NCBI GenBank assembly: GCA_027604185.1
Contig: JADGKB010000042.1
Coordinates: 1 to 64,000 of the forward strand
Length of the DNA: 64,000 bases
Direction of reading: 5' to 3'
Source: Boothiomyces macroporosus
Lineage: Eukaryota > Chytridiomycota > Chytridiomycetes > Rhizophydiales > Terramycetaceae
Part shown: positions 42,974-52,936 of the stretch, piece by piece
Numbering within the stretch: position 1 is the first letter of the stretch
Layout: each line of letters opens with the position of its first letter
The notes under the pieces: generated by a model
Told to the model about the DNA's origin: nothing
What the model saw: only the letters and a program-made list of their open reading frames with translations
Database searches by the model: none
Translations under genes and position numbers: made by a program

Positions 42974-44398
42974 ATGAGTGATCCTCCACCAAAGCGACAA
43001 AAGACTGACTTGGAGGAGAATGATTCCAATCAAGAAGACGAGCATGTGATCGAACTGTACGATTTCAGTGAAATGGAAAAAGCAATATTATTAGATGAAG
43101 CGATCGTAAATGGTACTATATCATAATAAAGGTTTCTGGCCCTGGCTGCGAAAGTACGGGAGATTTGGATTGCACTCACTCTTCAAAGTATTCGACAGGG
43201 AACTTGAACCTGAGGATTACAAAAAAGACCCGGAATTACTGCTTCCAATGCTCAAGGAAATATTTGAAATTAAAGTACAGCGTTGGCTAATAAAAGGCAC
43301 CAAGGAGGAAGCGATTGGGGCAGTACAACACTTTTGATGATGCGGTTGAACTAATCAGAAAGTCAAAAAATATTGTTGTGCTAACTGGAGCTGGAGTCTC
43401 TGTTTCTTGCGGGATTCCAGATTTCAGATCCAAGAACGGAATATACTCTAGATTGTCAGAATTTGAATTGTCTGATCCACAGGAAATGTTTGATTTGGAG
43501 TACTTTAAGTTCAGACCAGAGACTTTTTATTCCTTTGCTAAAGAGATATACCCAAGTAATTTTAAGCCTTCGCCATCTCACATGTTTATAAAGAAGCTGG
43601 AAGAGAAAGGGAAATTGTTGAGGAACTATACTCAGAATATAGATACACTAGAAAACATTGCTGGAATAAAGAATGTGGTGCAGTGTCACGGTAATATATC
43701 TTGATACAGGCTCTTTTGCTACTGCAAAGTGTATTTACTGTGGGTATCAAGTTCCTGGATCCGCAATTGAAAAAGAAATATTTAGTCAAGTAACCATTGC
43801 TAATCAAAAGACTGTTCCTTACTGTCCAAAGTGTAAAAACCAAGAATTAGGTTTAATTAAACCGGATATTGTATTTTTTGGAGAAAATTTACCAAATGAA
43901 TTCCACTCTAAATTTGCTCAAGATAAAACTAAGCTAGATTTACTTATAGTTATGGGCTCTTCACTCAAAGTAGCGCCAGTTGGAGAAGTCAAAGGTAGAT
44001 TTTGTTAACAAGATCGTATTCCTAGAGACGTTCCACAAATTCTTATTAATATGGAGTCTTTGCATCACATGGAGCAGTTTGATGTTCATTTACTTGGTTA
44101 CTGTGATTCAATTACAAAGGCTTTGCTTTCCAAACTTGGATGGGGTGAGGAAATAGAGTTTGAAATGAAACAAGGAGATGAGCCTTGGAAATGGTTATTT
44201 GAAGGAGCTTCTGAAGTGCCACATGAAGAAACTTCTGATGAAAGTAGCATTGAGCCTGATACTGAAGATGAGGAAGAAGAGGAAGAGGAAGAACCTGCTA
44301 ATGAACACCGACATCCCGGCCATGAGCACCATGAAATTGTGAATGATGAAAGTGGCACCCAAGAAAGTAATCAAGAATTTAATCATGATTGGCCATAA
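42974..44398 (+). CDS. Sir2-family NAD-dependent protein deacylase
   Basis: Join 42974..43112, 43132..43274, 43297..43690, 43710..43994, 44013..44398 (introns 19, 22, 19, 18 nt); 448 residues. The NAD-binding GAGVSVSCGIPDFRSKNG, TQNIDTLE and catalytic VQCHGS are present, as are the zinc-ribbon pairs CIYCGY and YCPKC. A DUF592-like N-terminal segment (WPWLRKYGRFGLHSLFKVF) as in Sir2/Hst1 precedes the catalytic core. The C-terminal tail is strongly acidic. Nuclear histone deacetylation is likely. Confidence 0.95.
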
Positions 44399-44425
44399 TA
44401 TAATATTTTACCTTTTTTGACGCGT

Positions 44426-45608
44426 ATGGCATCTCGTACAGCACTTTTGCTACAAAGAGAGAGATATTATTTCGACGAACTGCGACCATGGGTACATTAA
44501 TCTTATTCAGGGAATAGAAATAGACTCCACACATAATATATTTGAATGGCAAGTTAGACTTAACGGACCTAAAGATACCGTTTGGGAAGATGGGATTTTC
44601 AAACTAGTTTTATATTTTGATCATCATTATAACGAAAAACCTCCTCAAGTATTCTTTCTTACAGTCCCATTCCATCCAAACATTGATATCGAAACTGGAC
44701 GGCCATGCGTAGTATTTCTAGAAGACCTAAACTGGTGGAGAAGTGATATTCAAATAGCAGAAATGCTGATTCATCTTCAAGTATTCTTTATTAACCTAGA
44801 ATTTACTTGATGAACCGGAATTAGAGAATGCGGTTAATCAGGACGCAGTAGAGATGATTCAAAATTCTCCAAAGTTATACGCACAGTTGGTGAGAGATGC
44901 TGTAGTAGCTACCCAAAGATTAGAGCAAGGGGTAGAGATATTTGATGAATGCTATGAGCATCCAACAGACCTCCAATCAGAACTAGACTCTTTTTCAAGT
45001 TCACAAAGGCGGAATTCTGGGAATCAACCGCTGGAACCAAATACATTTGAAAAACAATCGGAAAAAGGGTCAGATAAACCTGTTGCAAGGCCAAAGATTA
45101 TCAATTTATCTTTCGACAAGTACTACAAAGAATGGTCTGAAACTGCAACTTCTCATGAACCATTCAGTCCACCCAAAGGAAAAATAAGAGCCAGGAAATT
45201 ACTTAAATTTCGTACGATGCATACAAAGGTATCTAACGCGCAAGTAAAAGAGCTGATTGACCAGTACGCTATACTAAGATAGAAACAATGAGCTGAAATA
45301 TGGAAAAGTCAAGGGTGTTCAATCAAAAGACAGGAAACCTCCTATTACGAAAATAGAGAGGATACAGAATATGAAGACTGTTTATACACTGCAGGACGTT
45401 CCTGACGAGAATACTGGTAATTTTTGTTGATTTAGTGAGAATACCCCAGGTTCAAATGATTGCTACCAATGGAGAGTTGGAAACAATCGGTAATTTGAAT
45501 CTGGATAGAGAAAAGACTGCAGATTCTGACTGGGTTAATGAAGCAGATAAGCTTGTCGATTGGACAGAAGCATTGCCAGAGTTACCTGAATTACCTAGTG
45601 ATATTTAA
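44426..45608 (+). CDS. Ubiquitin-conjugating E2 enzyme with long C-terminal extension
   Basis: Join 44426..44491, 44511..44780, 44800..45263, 45283..45416, 45436..45608 (four 19-nt introns); 368 residues. The UBC fold (residues ~1-150) has PFHPNIDIETGRPC with the active Cys in GRPC, then WWRSD and LIHLQNLLDEPELENAVNQDA. A ~200-residue extension, hydrophilic and charged, follows; I recognise no domain in it. The last two introns matter: ignoring them truncates the protein at residue ~270. Close to UBE2U-like E2s in the active-site region; assignment to a specific E2 is uncertain. Confidence 0.88.
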
Positions 45609-45639
45609 TAATTGTAAAGTATGAATAAAGCCATTATCT

Positions 45640-46658
45640 TTATTTGAACACTGAATCCAACGGATCTTGTGCAATTGTGCTGGTCTTTAGTTTAACTTCG
45701 CGCTTGTTCTTGTCGTCAATACGCTTCTGGTGTTTGATGCTTGCTTTGCCTTTAAGCGCTCTACGGACATTATTTGGAGTAACAAAGTCAGGGTTTTCGT
45801 ATAGAGTAGAGCCTCTGAATGAACCATCGAAAATTCTCATAATTTCTAATACAAATCTTGGTCCAATTTCTACAAGACTTGATTTTTTCTTGTTTGGTTC
45901 ATCTGCCAAAGATTCAATAATCTGATAGTTTCTGATCCATACTTTGTTGTCGAGAATGGAGAATGACATTACCCGGTCAATGAATGGTTTGATTTTACGG
46001 CTAGTTCTTGGGGTAGCATATACCTATATTAAATTGAATTACCTGCTGGAACATTTCTTTCAAGAGCTGCAAATGGGGCTCACCGTCGAATGTAGAGTCA
46101 AAAGATAATAAAGGACGGGAGCCTTTCAAGCAATTGCCAGTCATCTTCAATTCATCCATGGTGTGAACTAAATCAACGATAATTTACCATTTCTAACCAT
46201 GAATTTTACCGATGGCCCGTTTGGAGTTCTTGACATCCACATGTACATATCTTGATGCTTGCGCACTTCAAAGTACAAACAGTTATTGCAATTGTTCAGT
46301 TCCGCCAGTTCATTCAAATCTTCCAAATGGGCTTTGCTGTCTAATTTTGCGTCTTTTTTAGAGTGAGGCATGAGTACATGTAAATCATTCATCAAATGGC
46401 GGAAGCTACATAAAATAATAATTACCGATGAGTAATGCCTCGTGATGTGATTATTAACACTCTTTGCTTGTATTTACCAGTGTCTTTTTGTTCAGTTGGA
46501 GTGTGTTCTTTCAACAGGGCTTTTCTTCCAACTACCTCGTCTTCAGAGTCATCCTCGTCGTTCGATTCCAAATCCGACCCGCCATTAGCAAGCGAAACAA
46601 TTTCTTTTCTCTTTTTAGCTGCTCCATCTTCGTATTCCTGGTCTTTTCGTTTTCCCAT
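45640..46658 (-). CDS. BRX1: Ribosome biogenesis protein BRX1
   Basis: Exons 46658..46426, 46405..46188, 46167..46043, 46023..45640 (introns 20, 20, 19 nt); 319 residues. The Brix domain is evident: RVLIITSRGITHRFRHLMNDLHVLMPHSKK, LYFEVRKHQDMYMWMSRTPNGPSVKF, HTMDELKMTGNCLKGSRPLLSFD, and later KVWIRNYQI and LVEIGPRFVL. Nucleolar factor for 60S assembly. It is convergent with the E2 gene across 31 nt. The stop codon (AAA-TAA-AGA) overlaps AATAAA. Confidence 0.96.
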
Positions 46659-46754
46659 TTTTCTTTTTTTTTTCAAAAAAAAATATGAAATTTAGAAGAC
46701 TTGGTGTGATATAAGATTAAATCTAATTACGCTACGTAGGGTAGTTACAGCTGG

Positions 46755-46798
46755 TATATGAAGATCAATTATAGAGTATATGAAGATCAATTATAGAG
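46755..46798 (+). repeat. Tandem repeat, 2 x 22 nt
   Basis: Two exact adjacent copies of a 22-nt unit (core TGAAGATCAATTATAGAG) about 110 nt before the small secreted protein 1 ATG. Confidence 0.95.
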
Positions 46799-46874
46799 TA
46801 AAGGTGCACCACCAATCTAGTGGGAGTTGGTTTAGGGTTTTATGTGGTGTCCACAAGTTTTGAAGTTGCCTTTG

Positions 46875-46882
46875 TATAAATT
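46875..46882 (+). promoter_or_regulatory. TATA box of small secreted protein 1
   Basis: TATAAATT with first T exactly 30 nt before the ATG at 46905. Confidence 0.65.
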
Positions 46883-46904
46883 GCAACAAATAATCATAGT
46901 AGCA

Positions 46905-47204
46905 ATGCAAATCTCTACTGTATTTTTACTCTCTATTGCTCTAGCTCAAACTGCTCAGTTCAACCTCTCTTCCTATGTGAATACTGTAGGTACTGGGTAT
47001 GGTTGCTATGGAATTAATGGAGCAGCACCTACCAGACTAGTTGCCATCGTAGCTCTCTCTCCTAAAACCGCCGTTCAATTCTACTCTGATTATGGTTGCA
47101 AGATTGCGGTTGATCCCAAGATTGACCCTCAACACACTGTCGGTCCAGTACCAAAACAAGTCTCTGAAACTAATGTTTACTCTGTTCAACTGATTTCATT
47201 CTAA
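46905..47204 (+). CDS. Small secreted protein 1 (orphan two-Cys family)
   Basis: Intronless, 99 residues. Signal peptide MQISTVFLLSIALAQ, then a ~84-residue mature domain with the paralogue motifs YVNTVGTGYGCYG, PTRLVAIVALSP, AVQFYSDYGCK and a terminal NVYSVQLISF. Two conserved cysteines could form one disulfide. Two paralogues follow within 2 kb (48377 and 48981). No known family recognised. The in-frame upstream ATG at 46842 lies before the TATA box, so it is not used as the start. Confidence 0.82.
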   Translation: MQISTVFLLSIALAQTAQFNLSSYVNTVGTGYGCYGINGAAPTRLVAIVALSPKTAVQFYSDYGCKIAVDPKIDPQHTVGPVPKQVSETNVYSVQLISF

Positions 47205-47346
47205 TATAAGCTTTTCAAGTAGTTAAAGATAATTTATATAGAGGGATGCTTATAAAGTTTAAGGTTTAATATAGAGGGGTATGCTCTTGAAAGCCTATTG
47301 TGTTATAAATGCGGGTGAACCCTTTTGCAAGACTTAATGGCCCGTC

Positions 47347-48240
47347 ATGCCATTTTCTTTGCAAATGATTCGGGTGTTTTTCCGCACGCATTTAAACCCG
47401 ACAAGCCAGCTTAATTTTGCAAAAATGTCTACCAAACCATCCCTACCTGAATCTTATGTCGTTCCAAAAGTATGGAAAACCCCAGAGTCTCATGGTGCAT
47501 TTGGAGGAATGAACCGTCCTACTGCAGGTGCAAGAACTGAAGCAGAGTTACCAAGAGGCGAACACCCTATTCAGTTGTACTCTCTCGGAACTCCAAACGG
47601 AGTCAAAGTAACCATCATGTTGGAAGAACTAGGCATCCCTTACGATGCGTGGGAGATTTCCATTATGCAACAACAGCAATTCACTACCGGATTTGTAGAG
47701 ATCAATCCAAATTCAAAGATCCCGGCAATGTTGGATTACTCTGTATCTCCTCCTCAACGTGTATTTGAATCTGTTTCAATCTTGCTTTACTTGGCTGAAA
47801 AGTATGGCAAGTTTTATCCTAAAGATTTGCGCAAGAGGACTGAAGTCACCAACTGGTTGATCTGGCAAGTTGGAACTGCACCTTACATTGGAGGGGGTTT
47901 CGGTCATTTCTATAAATATGCACCAGTTGCTATTGAATATGCTATTGATAGATTTACAATGGAAACAAAGAGAATTATTGATGTATTGGACAAGCAACTT
48001 GAAGGCAAAGAATATATCATTGGAGATGAATACACGATTGCCGATATTGCAATCTTCCCTTGGATCAAAATATTCTATGATGGTACAGGTTACGATGCTA
48101 CCGAGTTCCTTCAAGTTAATGAATACAAGAATGTCAAGAGATGGGTTGAAACTTTGATGAAGAGAGAAGGTGTTATTCGTGGTACTGAAAAGAAGTATGT
48201 CCAAGGATTCAAAGATATCAAAGAATTGAATAAACTCTAA
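47347..48240 (+). CDS. Glutathione S-transferase of the YghU/Ure2-like class
   Basis: Intronless, 297 residues from 47347. The thioredoxin-fold half has HPIQLYSLGTPNGVKVTIMLEELGIPYDAW and NPNSKIPAMLD; the C-terminal helical half has NWLIWQVGTAPYIGGGFGHFYKYAP and YTIADIAIFPW. This matches the YghU disulfide-bond oxidoreductase class using two glutathiones. The first 26 residues (Arg/Phe-rich, no acids) resemble a mitochondrial presequence; a second in-frame start is MSTKPSLPESY at 47425. A TATAAATG at 47304..47311 and an out-of-frame ATG at 47337 lie upstream. Confidence 0.9.
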   Translation: MPFSLQMIRVFFRTHLNPTSQLNFAKMSTKPSLPESYVVPKVWKTPESHGAFGGMNRPTAGARTEAELPRGEHPIQLYSLGTPNGVKVTIMLEELGIPYDAWEISIMQQQQFTTGFVEINPNSKIPAMLDYSVSPPQRVFESVSILLYLAEKYGKFYPKDLRKRTEVTNWLIWQVGTAPYIGGGFGHFYKYAPVAIEYAIDRFTMETKRIIDVLDKQLEGKEYIIGDEYTIADIAIFPWIKIFYDGTGYDATEFLQVNEYKNVKRWVETLMKREGVIRGTEKKYVQGFKDIKELNKL

Positions 48241-48346
48241 TTCTACAGTTGTAAGATCTGGCATCTCGGGTAGAGCCATCCAATCCTTGAAGGCAGCGCT
48301 GTCCCTGACTGAGCTATGCAAGTTCCCAATATAGATTGATTCCAAA

Positions 48347-48354
48347 TATAAATT
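48347..48354 (+). promoter_or_regulatory. TATA box of small secreted protein 2
   Basis: TATAAATT, first T 30 nt before the ATG at 48377, the same spacing as at small secreted protein 1. Confidence 0.65.
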
Positions 48355-48376
48355 CGCAAGGTGATTGAAGCTCCCA

Positions 48377-48670
48377 ATGCCCATTTCTCTCATTGCCTCG
48401 GTTTCTGTTGTGTTTGCTCAAAGCGCAACTATTCAATTCAAGGAATACACTGCTGCAGTTGGAACTGGATACAACTGCTATGGAGTAGGTTCTCCTCATT
48501 TGGTGTCTATTACCCAAATCTCTCCAAATACTGCCATCCAGTACTATTCCGATTATGGGTGCCAAACTGTTATTAACACCCATACCATGCAACCTCAACA
48601 TTGGACTGGAAATGTTCCACAAGACGTAGCGAATACTAACGTTTATTCTGTTAAACTCATCCAATGGTAG
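48377..48670 (+). CDS. Small secreted protein 2
   Basis: Intronless, 97 residues from the ATG at 48377. Signal peptide MPISLIASVSVVFAQS; mature part IQFKEYTAAVGTGYNCYG, then HLVSITQISPNTAIQYYSDYGC, HTMQPQHW and NVYSVKLIQW. Second member of the three-gene family; shares the HTMQPQHW block with member 3 but not member 1. The two cysteines are conserved. Function unknown. The stop is followed at once by CAATAAAC. Confidence 0.82.
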   Translation: MPISLIASVSVVFAQSATIQFKEYTAAVGTGYNCYGVGSPHLVSITQISPNTAIQYYSDYGCQTVINTHTMQPQHWTGNVPQDVANTNVYSVKLIQW

Positions 48671-48980
48671 ACAATAAACCTATTCTAAACTCTTTGTTTC
48701 TTTTAGATATAAATTTGGTTATTGTAAAAGACCATAGCGGCCCTTAGAAGCACAGCTGAGGGATAATTACAATACAAGGCAGATTACGGGTTCGTTAACG
48801 TAGATCAATTCAACAGTGTAAGTGTGGATTGAACGATCGGGTTTAGGAGCAAATGAAAACGACCAAGACGGTAATTGACCTACAATGATTCACGTTTTGA
48901 TAATGCTTGCGACCCAAAGAAAGAAATCACCTGATTTAAAGTATAAAAGCGACCGATAAACCTGTTATTCTCTCTAAACA
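48671..48980. other. Intergenic between small secreted proteins 2 and 3
   Basis: No gene seen. It holds the TATAAAAG box of member 3 at 48942..48949 (first T 39 nt before its ATG). Otherwise nothing recognised. Confidence 0.5.
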
Positions 48981-49286
48981 ATGCAGTTACTCTCATTCGC
49001 CTGTCTCTTGTTTGTCTGCTTGGCCCAAACTGTCCAATTCAACGTGACTTTGTATATCAACACTGTAGGTAATGGATACGGGTGTTATGGCATTGATGGC
49101 AAAGCACCGACTAGATTGGTTTCTATTGTTACCCTATCTCCAAGTACCGCTGTTCAGTACTACTCGGACTATGGATGCAAGACTATAATCAATACTCACA
49201 CTATGCAACCACAACACTGGGTTGGGCCAGTACCTGATGCTGTATCCTCGGTAGATGTGTATTCGGTAAATTTGATTCCATGGTAG
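48981..49286 (+). CDS. Small secreted protein 3
   Basis: Intronless, 101 residues. Signal peptide MQLLSFACLLFVCLAQ; mature domain FNVTLYINTVGNGYGCYG, PTRLVSIVTLSPSTAVQYYSDYGCK, HTMQPQHWVGPVP and VDVYSVNLIPW. Third family member, combining features of members 1 (YxNTVGxGYGCYG, PTRLV) and 2 (HTMQPQHW). Function unknown; a small extracellular beta-rich protein stabilised by one disulfide is plausible. The stop is followed directly by AATAAA. Confidence 0.83.
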   Translation: MQLLSFACLLFVCLAQTVQFNVTLYINTVGNGYGCYGIDGKAPTRLVSIVTLSPSTAVQYYSDYGCKTIINTHTMQPQHWVGPVPDAVSSVDVYSVNLIPW

Positions 49287-49618
49287 AATAAATTGTCTTC
49301 ATTTGAAAGTGAAACTGATTTATAATAGTAATGTTTGCCACAACACTTTCTCGCCACCACAAAATATTCTGGACTACAGATAACAGTGTCAGATCTACAC
49401 CATCAAATCCCGTCCACATTGATAGTGTTTGCTAGTTCCTGCCGGCTCAGCTGCTCCAACAAAGTACTGTCTCCTTAACACCTTACATTGAAATTACAGA
49501 AACAGAATTTAAATCTACCTAAAGTGCAAAAGTGTCATTAATACAGGGAAATTTCTCATAAAGCGCTTCTGTCTGGTAAAATCTATATTCACACTAATAA
49601 TTCAGCAACACGGATTTA
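49287..49618. other. Intergenic
   Basis: No gene seen. Around 49544..49569 there is a degenerate copy of the core of the repeats at 33111 and 33715 (CAGGGAAATTTCTCATAAAGCGCTT). Confidence 0.45.
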
Positions 49619-51163
49619 TTATCGAAAATTGAAACACCTGATTTTCCTGTGAGGGTTTTGAAGAATTACTTTTTTTAATCGTTCTTGATCAATTTCTGGA
49701 GCTGGGGTTCTGGAGAAACTTCTTGATATTTCCAAGAACTTTAGTTTTCCCAGGCTGTTTAACATCGCTTGAATACCTAGGTTTGTGCTATATAGGCTTT
49801 GCATTTCCAAGTGTGTAATTTGAGTTTCTTTGAGGCATTCAGCAATAGATATCATTGATTCATCATCGATATGGCAGCCCCCGAGACGAAGGTTAACAAT
49901 GTGTGTTTTTGGCAAATACTTTGCTGCAACTTGAAACCCATCTTTCCCAATTGGATTTGCTCGTAAATTCAACTCTTTCAATTGCGAATTTTGTAGAGCT
50001 GGAAATAAAGCCTTTGCTCCAATATCGGTTATTTGAGATCTCTCTATTCCTAAACCTTTCACCTTCAAATATCGAATGTTTTCAGCGATTATTTCACATG
50101 CAGCGTCTCCATCTTCTGTCCGCAGGGAGAGGGTTTCTATTTTAGAGTGGGAGATGGCTTCAAGAAAAGGCTTTAACAAAGGAATAGAGATTCTAAACCC
50201 AGCGGAAACCAAGTTGCTTTTAGCTATATTTGAAATCAACAACTGCTCGGCTTCATTGCTTAGTTCTTCGTAGCAATTATAATTCTCCAACTTGAGTTGT
50301 GGTAATACTTTAAAGATTTCAATAATGCTGTCCCCCATGTCTGGTAGCACAAGTCTTTTTACTTGAGAATCTACCAGAGCTGCAGCAAAAGCAGATGCAC
50401 TTTTGGGTGTAAAACTGCAAGAGTCCAAATCTAAGTCATGGATAACTGTTTTGGGTAAAGTCTCTGCAACGCAAATTAAGGCTTCCTCTGGCAAATAGTT
50501 TTTGTAGAGCTGCAATGTCTTTACTTTTGAAAACTCCAACCCTTTGCAGACATTGCAAAATGAGCTACAATCAATCGCGATATTTTCCACATTCAATACC
50601 TCAATTGATGTATGCGGCAGTATTTCCATTAGTGAAATTGAATTTTTCCCATTCAGTGATCCATATCCAAACTCTACTGATTTCAACTTTGTCAATTTGG
50701 GCAAGTTGGAAATTAGCTGATGAAATTGAAATCCACTGATACGGTCATCTGGAAATTGAATGTGTGTTGCTTTGTTCGATAGCAGGGCTTCGGCAAGCTT
50801 TCCGTAATCATCCATTGCACCAATCTCCAGATACACCTTGCCTTGGGGAAGAAATTTGTATAGGAATTGGAAGCTGTATCCATTTAGAATTATTCTTTCG
50901 AATTTCCATCGGACTTCATCAAGTTTGGTCAACAGTTGGGGGATTGATGGGTCATTCGAATACATAAAGTGATCCTTATCAAGGCAAATACGAAGTTGAG
51001 GCCATTGGCAACCAGTTGGGATCTTCAGCTTTTGAAGAATTCGAATTGGCTCCATCCGCAGGTAAAGCGCTTTGTTCGCCTTTGCTAGAGCAGCCAAATC
51101 TGCTTCATACAGGTACTGTAGTATTTGGCCTTCAAAGATATCATTCGGAAGTTGGTCAATCAT
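49619..51163 (-). CDS. F-box / leucine-rich-repeat protein
   Basis: Intronless, 514 residues from the ATG at 51163. The N-terminus MIDQLPNDIFEGQILQYL is an F-box (LPxxI...ILxYL) for SKP1 binding. The rest is a long ribonuclease-inhibitor-type LRR array (residues ~190-480), for example GIERSQITDIGAKALFPALQNSQLKELNLRANPIGKDG and LRLGGCHIDDESMISIAECL. Likely an SCF ubiquitin-ligase substrate receptor; substrate unknown. It is one of the few long intronless genes in the housekeeping-type region. Confidence 0.88.
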   Translation of the reverse strand: MIDQLPNDIFEGQILQYLYEADLAALAKANKALYLRMEPIRILQKLKIPTGCQWPQLRICLDKDHFMYSNDPSIPQLLTKLDEVRWKFERIILNGYSFQFLYKFLPQGKVYLEIGAMDDYGKLAEALLSNKATHIQFPDDRISGFQFHQLISNLPKLTKLKSVEFGYGSLNGKNSISLMEILPHTSIEVLNVENIAIDCSSFCNVCKGLEFSKVKTLQLYKNYLPEEALICVAETLPKTVIHDLDLDSCSFTPKSASAFAAALVDSQVKRLVLPDMGDSIIEIFKVLPQLKLENYNCYEELSNEAEQLLISNIAKSNLVSAGFRISIPLLKPFLEAISHSKIETLSLRTEDGDAACEIIAENIRYLKVKGLGIERSQITDIGAKALFPALQNSQLKELNLRANPIGKDGFQVAAKYLPKTHIVNLRLGGCHIDDESMISIAECLKETQITHLEMQSLYSTNLGIQAMLNSLGKLKFLEISRSFSRTPAPEIDQERLKKVILQNPHRKIRCFNFR

Positions 51164-51473
51164 AGAAAACTTTTTGTGATGGCTGAAACATTCAATAACC
51201 GAGGTTTGTGAATTGAAATATTCCTGTGCGGTTAGTACTGATATCAAGTATGAATATCAACTTGGAGTGCTCCTAATTATACTACCGAGAAGCTGGTTCA
51301 AACCTCGAGACATTTCCACAACTGTTTCTGTCCAAGCCAATATATGCATTATAAAATATTCCTATTCAGATTATCCGTCTATGCAATGACCTAGGAGAAT
51401 CTCGTGGAAAAATGGTACCCGACCTGTTTAACTTTTCAAAAAGGCTGGCTTCAAAAGTTTCCAAGTTAAAAAG
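51164..51473. other. Intergenic, divergent promoter region
   Basis: 310 nt between the F-box gene and the PPPY gene start; no TATA box or other element recognised. Confidence 0.4.
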
Positions 51474-51790
51474 ATGGGCAAAGGCGACTACGATGTACCT
51501 CCTCCATACACTGCTTCATCCTCATACTCTGTAGTAGACAGCCATCGCTGCCACTTCTCCTGTCCTAATGTAAGTATTCCTAACTCTAGTGCCATTGCGA
51601 ATGGTATTTGAAATCCCAAAGCAATCCAAAAGCAGTTGAAAACAAGTTCTTTGGCCGTAAAGTTTACAACTTTATTGTCCGTAAACCATTCGAAACTGAC
51701 ACTATCGAAGAAGGAGTCAAATGTAAAAACTGTAGTTACAAGTTGCGGGCACTGGATTTAAAGAATTACATTCCGCCGGAACTAGATTAA
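51474..51790 (+). CDS. PPPY-motif zinc-ribbon protein, paralogue 1
   Basis: Join 51474..51569 and 51590..51790 (intron 51570..51589, 20 nt); 98 residues. The N-terminus carries a proline motif VPPPYTA (PPxY, a WW-domain ligand) followed by CHFSCPN/CHCEWYL. A second Cys pair lies near the C-terminus in VKCKNCSYKLRALDLKNYI. The two CxxC knuckles should bind one zinc. The same architecture and the CKNC-YKLR-DLK-PE ending recur in the gene at 55118..55555. No known family recognised; reminiscent of LITAF-like membrane adaptors only in having PPxY plus a split CxxC. Confidence 0.8.
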
Positions 51791-51825
51791 ACTGTATCTG
51801 GGAAATATATTTTTTTTGAATTTTT

Positions 51826-52928
51826 ATGGACATTTCTCCCCTAGTAAGTTTCCCGTTCCCAATTCTCTTTCCGCTCTATCACTATCTACTAATCAAAATC
51901 AAGGCACCAAATGCAGTCATGGTAGCGTTCATCTTGTACTTGATTGTAGAGCCAATGATCTCTAGACCGCCTGTGTTGGGGTTTGTGTTGAATGTGTTCT
52001 ATATTTTCAGGTTCACTGAAATGCTATTCTTGCCAAAGGAGATATCAAACCTCACTTGCTTGGATTACATGCAGTTCCTCTCTTCATTCACTATTAGAGG
52101 TACCCAATTCTAATATAGATGAATTCAAAGATCTAGTGAATATTTCAAAATCTTCACAGGAATTACTGGAACTGAATGCAATCCCGTACAAGAATCAAAA
52201 CGCATATTACTATGGCAAGACCCTGAGAAACTTGGTAATCAAGTACCTCATTTATCGCCAGTTACAGCTTTACATGAACACCACGCATTGGAATCCAGAA
52301 CCGTATCAACTTCTTGGATTCAAATTCTTGTTTGATGTGTACTTGCTAGGGCTATTGCTGTGTCTCTTGTTGGATATCTTTGCCGATATCCTTTTACACA
52401 TCACTGCTAATTTGTTTAAAATACCAGTCATCCCTCTCATGAACCAACCCCATCTATCTACTTCTGTCAGAGACTTTTGGAGTCGTAGATGGAATTTCAT
52501 TGTTGGAAATTGCCTTCGAAGAAGTACTTACTATTAATCTAGGTGTCTTTGTCCCAATATTAATCATCTTGGGTTATAAAACAGAAGTATCAAAAGGCAA
52601 AACAATTCCTTTCACTTTGATCGCTGTAGCTTCATTAGCAACGTTTCTGGCTAGTGCGCTCATTCACGAATGGATGCTGTTTATAGTATTGGACAAACCA
52701 TCTACTTTTGAGCAATTCACTTTCTTTATATTGCATGGATTGATTTGCATTGGTGAAGTGCTCGTGTCCAAGATAGCCAACAGATATGGTTTTCATTTTG
52801 AACAATGCCCTTGGATAGTTAAAGTGCTTTATACCCACACACTCATGTTTGTAACTGGACCACTGTTTATGAATCCGTTTCTTAGAGAACGCACTTGGGA
52901 AAAAGCAAAGCTGCCAATTTTGTTCTAA
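51826..52928 (+). CDS. Wax-synthase-like MBOAT acyltransferase
   Basis: Join 51826..52099, 52119..52523, 52543..52928 (two 19-nt introns); 354 residues. Multi-pass membrane protein with the wax-synthase signature LSTSVRDFWSRRWNFIVGN and a later helix containing the active-site-like His in ASALIHEWMLFIV. Expected to esterify a sterol or fatty alcohol with acyl-CoA in the ER. The stop codon overlaps AATAAA, and only 8 nt separate it from the convergent P450 stop. Confidence 0.88.
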
Positions 52929-52936
52929 TAAAGGGT

